In this document: positions 59,656 to 64,000 of the stretch, one piece after another
How positions within the stretch are numbered: the stretch's first letter is position 1
Layout: each line of letters starts with the position of its first letter
NCBI RefSeq assembly: GCF_008642335.1
Contig: NZ_CP029191.1
Coordinates: 7,316,001-7,380,000, forward strand
Length of the DNA: 64,000 nucleotides
Source of the DNA: Streptomyces venezuelae
GTDB taxonomy: Bacteria > Actinomycetota > Actinomycetes > Streptomycetales > Streptomycetaceae
Reading direction: 5' to 3'
Notes under the pieces: model-generated
What the model saw: the letters and a program-made list of their open reading frames with translations, nothing else
What the model was told of the DNA's origin: nothing
Database searches by the model: none
Made by a program: the position numbers and the translations under genes

Positions 59656-60642
59656 GTGCCCCAGTTCGATCTCCCCCTCGACGAACTCCGTCGCTACCGG
59701 CCCGACCTGGCCGAGCCCGACGACTTCGATGCCTTCTGGGAGAAGACGTTGTCGGAGGCGCGGCAGCACGAACTCGACGCTCGCTTCGAGCGCGTGGACT
59801 TGCCGTTGCGCGGGGTGCGGGTCTTCGACGTCACCTTCGCCGGGTTCGGGGGACACCCCGTCAAGGGGTGGCTGGTGCTGCCCGCCGGGGCCGAGGGCGA
59901 GGGAAGCGAACCGCTCCCCGTGGTCGTCGAGTACATCGGGTACGGCGGCGGGCGCGGGCTGCCTCATATGCATCTGCTGTGGGCCGCCGCCGGGTTCGCG
60001 CACTTCGTGATGGACACGCGGGGGCAGGGCAGCGGCGGGTGGGCGCAGGGCGACACGCCGGACCCGGTGGGGAGCGGGCCCGCGCACCCCGGGTTCATGA
60101 CCCGCGGCATCGAGGACCCGCACGACTACTACTACCGGCGCCTGTACGTCGACGCCGTACGCGCCGTCGAGGCCGCCCGCTCCCACCCGCTCGTGGACGG
60201 GACACGGGTCGCCGTGCTCGGCGCCAGCCAGGGCGGCGGGGTCGCCCTCGCCGTCGGCGGGCTCGTGCCCGATCTCGCGGCCGTCACCCCCGACGTACCC
60301 TTCCTCTGCGACTTCCCGCGCGCGACGACCCTCACGGACCGCCTCCCGTACAGCGAGATCGGCGCCTATCTGAAGGCCCGCCGAGGCGGCCAGGAGCGCG
60401 TTTTCCAGACACTGTCGTACTTCGACGGCGTGCACTTCGCCGCCCGCGGCCGCGCTCCCGCCCTCTTCTCCGCGGCCCTCCAGGACATGACCTGCCCGCC
60501 CTCGACGGTCTTCGCGGCCTACAACGCGTACGCGGGAACGGAACGTTCCATGGAGGTGTACGCCTTCAACGATCACGAAGGCGGCGGCCCCTACCAGCAA
60601 GGCGTCCAACTGAGGTGGCTGCAGCAGTACTTGAGGGGATGA
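59656..60642 (+). CDS. CE7 acetyl xylan esterase/cephalosporin-C deacetylase
   Basis: 328 residues from GTG 59656 with AGAAGGAG upstream; no signal peptide, so intracellular. CE7 marks: 'FVMDTRGQGSG' (R-G-Q), Ser191 in 'VLGASQGGGVALA', Asp277 in 'AALQDMTCPPST' and His307 in 'FNDHEGGGP'. It removes acetyl groups from short xylo-oligosaccharides (and cephalosporin C). Together with the GH10 gene this fits the use of acetylated xylan. Single gene. Confidence 0.92.
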   Translation: MPQFDLPLDELRRYRPDLAEPDDFDAFWEKTLSEARQHELDARFERVDLPLRGVRVFDVTFAGFGGHPVKGWLVLPAGAEGEGSEPLPVVVEYIGYGGGRGLPHMHLLWAAAGFAHFVMDTRGQGSGGWAQGDTPDPVGSGPAHPGFMTRGIEDPHDYYYRRLYVDAVRAVEAARSHPLVDGTRVAVLGASQGGGVALAVGGLVPDLAAVTPDVPFLCDFPRATTLTDRLPYSEIGAYLKARRGGQERVFQTLSYFDGVHFAARGRAPALFSAALQDMTCPPSTVFAAYNAYAGTERSMEVYAFNDHEGGGPYQQGVQLRWLQQYLRG

Positions 60643-60755
60643 ACCGCACAACCCCCGCTCCTTCCCGCGCTCTTGTCACGGAAACACCGACCCGCTAGCT
60701 TGCGGGCTTGTCGTGTGACCGCTGTGCGGCACACCGTGCGCCACATCCGTGATGA

Positions 60756-62081
<1,326 letters not shown>

Positions 62082-62141
62082 GACTGAGAGAGCAGCTGAT
62101 CCGAGGGGCGCCCGAGCCCGAGCCCGGCCCCGGCGTGTCCG

Positions 62142-63194
62142 TCAGGACACCATGCGCTCACGCCGCCCCTGATGCCGCGGCCGCGTTCTGCGGTGGGCCG
62201 CCGACGGCTGCTGCGAGGGCACCGCGGGCAGCCCGGCCGCGGCGGGACGCGGCTCGGGATCCTCGTGCGACTGCGACTGCGACTGCGACTGCGACTGCGG
62301 ATACGAACCCGTCGCCCCGGCGGGCGAAGGGCCACCCTGCGCCACCGTCACCGTCGACGTCTCCCGGGCGATCCGCTCCGTCGTGAGGAGGATCAGGCCG
62401 CACGCGGCCACGACCCCGCTGCCGAGCGCCAGAACCGTGCCCGTGGCACCGTGCCGGAAGGATTCTCCGAACAGGGTCAGACCGACCGCCGCCGCGACGA
62501 CCGGGTTCACCACGGTCACCGTCGACAGCGGCGCCGCGAGGCCCGCACCCCGGTACGAGGCCTGCGAGAGCAGCACGCCGGCCGCCGCGAGGACGGCGAT
62601 CACGGCGAGGCTCGGCAGCTGCTCGACCACCGCGACGTTCTCGTCCAGATCGACCGCCACCGTCTTCGTGAAGACGGACGCGATGCCGAAGGCGCCGCCC
62701 GCCGCGCAGGCGAGCAGCACGCTGCGCATCACCGGATGCCGGTGCGCTGCGTGCGCCGCCACCATCAGGCCGAGCACACCGCCGCCCGTGACCAGGGCCA
62801 GCACGACGCGCTCCGCGTCGGCCAGGGTCTGCGAGTCGGACGACGAGGTGAGCGAGAGGAGCCCGGCGAGCCCCACCGTCGCCATGAGCGCGCCCCGCCA
62901 GGCGGTGGCCCCGGCCCGGCGGCGTACGAACACGGCGGCCATGGGCAGGGCGAAGACGATGGTGAGTGCGCCGAGCGGCTGGACCAGGCTCAGCGGGCCG
63001 TAGGCCAGAGCCACGACGTGCAGGAGGGCGCCGAGACCGTTGAGGGCGATCGCGACCCACCAGGCGCCGCGGCGCAGCGGTGCGTACCGCTGCCCGGGAG
63101 TCGTCGCCGCCACGCGCTCCTGGAGGATCGCGCCGCCCGCGTATGCGACGGCTGAGACGAGGGAGAGCAGCACGGACAGTGCCAAAGCACTCAT
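62142..63194 (-). CDS. DMT-superfamily (EamA-like) transporter
   Basis: 350 residues, ten hydrophobic helices ('ALSVLLSLVSAVAYAGGAILQERVA', 'GPLSLVQPLGALTIVFALPMAAVFV', 'AAPLSTVTVVNPVVAAAVGLTLFGESF'). The 'LSLVQPLGALTIVFA' and 'VTVVNPVVAA...GLTLFGE' are shared by DMT-like exporters/permeases of actinomycetes. The C-terminal ~70 residues are hydrophilic with a Ser-Gln repeat from a hexamer array. Substrate unknown. It converges on the M23 gene. Confidence 0.75.
   Translation of the reverse strand: MSALALSVLLSLVSAVAYAGGAILQERVAATTPGQRYAPLRRGAWWVAIALNGLGALLHVVALAYGPLSLVQPLGALTIVFALPMAAVFVRRRAGATAWRGALMATVGLAGLLSLTSSSDSQTLADAERVVLALVTGGGVLGLMVAAHAAHRHPVMRSVLLACAAGGAFGIASVFTKTVAVDLDENVAVVEQLPSLAVIAVLAAAGVLLSQASYRGAGLAAPLSTVTVVNPVVAAAVGLTLFGESFRHGATGTVLALGSGVVAACGLILLTTERIARETSTVTVAQGGPSPAGATGSYPQSQSQSQSQSHEDPEPRPAAAGLPAVPSQQPSAAHRRTRPRHQGRRERMVS
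62268..62297. repeat. (CGACTG)5 hexanucleotide array
   Basis: Five units, 30 bp, near the 3' end of the DMT gene; on the coding strand CAGTCG gives a Gln-Ser repeat in the C-terminal tail. Confidence 0.9.
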
Positions 63195-63441
63195 GAGGTG
63201 CTCCGCGGGGTGCGGTGCGTCCGGTGAACCCGGTCTGGCGAACGGTCTGCTTCCATGATGACAACGATGACGCCGGAACGCCTCTACGTCGTCGTACTTG
63301 AGCAGGCAATCCGTCCTACTACCGATGGAGTACGACCTTGCCGATGTCCTCCCCCGGAGGGGTTATCCCCTAGGTGCGGAGAGTGACCTCAAGGGGGACC
63401 CCGGAGGCGGGTCGCGCGGCCGTGCTTGTTGTACTTCTGTC

Positions 63442-64000
63442 GTGACCACCCTCATCGACCTGGCAGAACTCGGCTCCGTCGGCGGATTCTTCGCCCTGCG
63501 CGCGGGCCCGCCGCCCGGCGGCGCGAAGCCGTTCACCGAGGTGTACGCGGAGCGGCCCGCGGGACCGGAATCCGGTGATCCGATCGGTTTCCGCGTCCGT
63601 AAGGTGGCGGGCCGGCTCGGCGCCCCCGAGGACCGTATCGCGGTGTCCGTGGCGCAGCTCGGGCTCGCCGCCCGGCTCTGGTCCGTGGCGCTCGGCTCCG
63701 CCGCGCTGTACGGGCGGGTGCCCGACCTCGACCCCGCACTGCTGCACTGGGACGCGGACGGCACCTCGCCCGACGACCTGTGGCTCACCGACGTACGTCT
63801 GCTGCCGGGTGCCGCCGCGACCGTACGGGATGTGGTGCAGCACGGTCATCTGGCGCCGCTGTCCGCCGCGTTGCGCGCCCGGTACCGGATCTCCGCCGGG
63901 CTGCTGTGGGGCAACGCGGGATCGGCGCTCGCGGGGGCGGCACGTGAACTGCACGGCTGGGCGCGGCGGTCGGGGCGCGAGGACGTCGGGGAGCGGGCCC
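63442..64000 (+). CDS. FhuF-like siderophore/ferric reductase, 5' part
   Basis: Partial: 186 residues from GTG 63442 to the window end. 'GFRVRKVAGRLGAPEDRIAVSVAQLGLAARLWSVALGSAALYGRVPDLDP', 'VQHGHLAPLSAALRARYRISAGLLWGNAGSALAGAARELHGWARR' is the FhuF/ferric-iron reductase-like pattern; the C-terminal Cys cluster for 2Fe-2S lies outside. It would reduce iron bound to an imported siderophore in the cytoplasm. No ribosome site is visible, so a leaderless start is possible. 63195-63441 holds no other gene I can support. Confidence 0.7.
   Translation, partial: MTTLIDLAELGSVGGFFALRAGPPPGGAKPFTEVYAERPAGPESGDPIGFRVRKVAGRLGAPEDRIAVSVAQLGLAARLWSVALGSAALYGRVPDLDPALLHWDADGTSPDDLWLTDVRLLPGAAATVRDVVQHGHLAPLSAALRARYRISAGLLWGNAGSALAGAARELHGWARRSGREDVGERA

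Overview
The window is high-GC DNA (long GC-rich codon third positions, frequent GTG starts, GGAGG-type ribosome sites) with gene families typical of a soil Streptomyces: a conservon (sensor kinase, roadblock, DUF742, Ras-like GTPase plus two cytochromes P450), F420/deazaflavin enzymes, DUF6479/DUF6328/DUF5133 small proteins, an ECF42 sigma factor with its DGPF partner, and secreted chitinases with DasR-like promoter repeats. It looks like a chromosomal arm or sub-arm segment: many regulators, transporters and secreted enzymes, a few core genes (panD, an FKBP isomerase, a ClpC-like ATPase), no rRNA, no tRNA that I could see, no insertion sequences, no CRISPR.

Layout. 1-6918: 3' end of a chitin-active LPMO; a PAS-LuxR regulator divergent from a three-gene operon (ATP-grasp ligase, dikinase with glucan-water-dikinase-like domain order, MFS exporter); a secreted HAD-like protein. 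7134-12334: conservon. 12789-18387: a run of small enzymes (two GNAT/YCII genes, a class V aminotransferase, a YbdK-type ligase, an F420 oxidoreductase). 18509-22888: lipoprotein, a 27-residue membrane peptide, DUF6766 protein, a methyltransferase-CDGSH-iron redox operon, DUF6328, DUF5133 and a strong terminator. 22911-26663: succinic semialdehyde dehydrogenase, CBS protein, DUF1348 protein, TetR with three operators, and a Ddn-like enzyme. 26776-34572: GH19 chitinase, GntR/CynX-type transporter pair, GNAT, an ABC exporter with a MerR-type leaderless promoter, a Tat-exported phosphatase. 34591-44147: ClpC-like ATPase, topoisomerase IB, SPW protein, DGPF/ECF42 pair, a short-chain dehydrogenase pseudogene, second CBS protein, MFS plus a frameshifted MerR. 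44216-53832: mycothiol-dependent enzyme, FG-GAP pseudogene, DUF574 methyltransferase, vanadium haloperoxidase, amidohydrolase/TetR/NCS1 permease locus, GNAT, ZIP transporter. 53894-64000: GH18 chitinase, GH10 xylanase, FKBP, PanD, racemase-like protein, CE7 esterase, Rpf-LysM-M23 cell-wall enzyme, DMT transporter, start of an FhuF-like protein.

How the genes work together. Two themes stand out. First, polysaccharide use: LPMO, GH19 and GH18 chitinases (the last two with paired 12-bp repeats at their promoters), a GH10 xylanase and a CE7 acetyl esterase. Second, small regulated modules with readable DNA sites: a perfect 10+10 bp palindrome before the ATP-grasp operon, three 16-bp TetR sites, paired GntR sites, a MerR-type site in a 19-bp promoter spacer, and an ECF42-type promoter. 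The best candidate for an undescribed system is the operon at 1667-6398, which I infer makes and exports a small (possibly phosphorylated) amide or peptide. Three loci show decay or local duplication: a broken dehydrogenase, a broken FG-GAP gene, and a 20-bp tandem duplication that separates a formerly overlapping gene pair.
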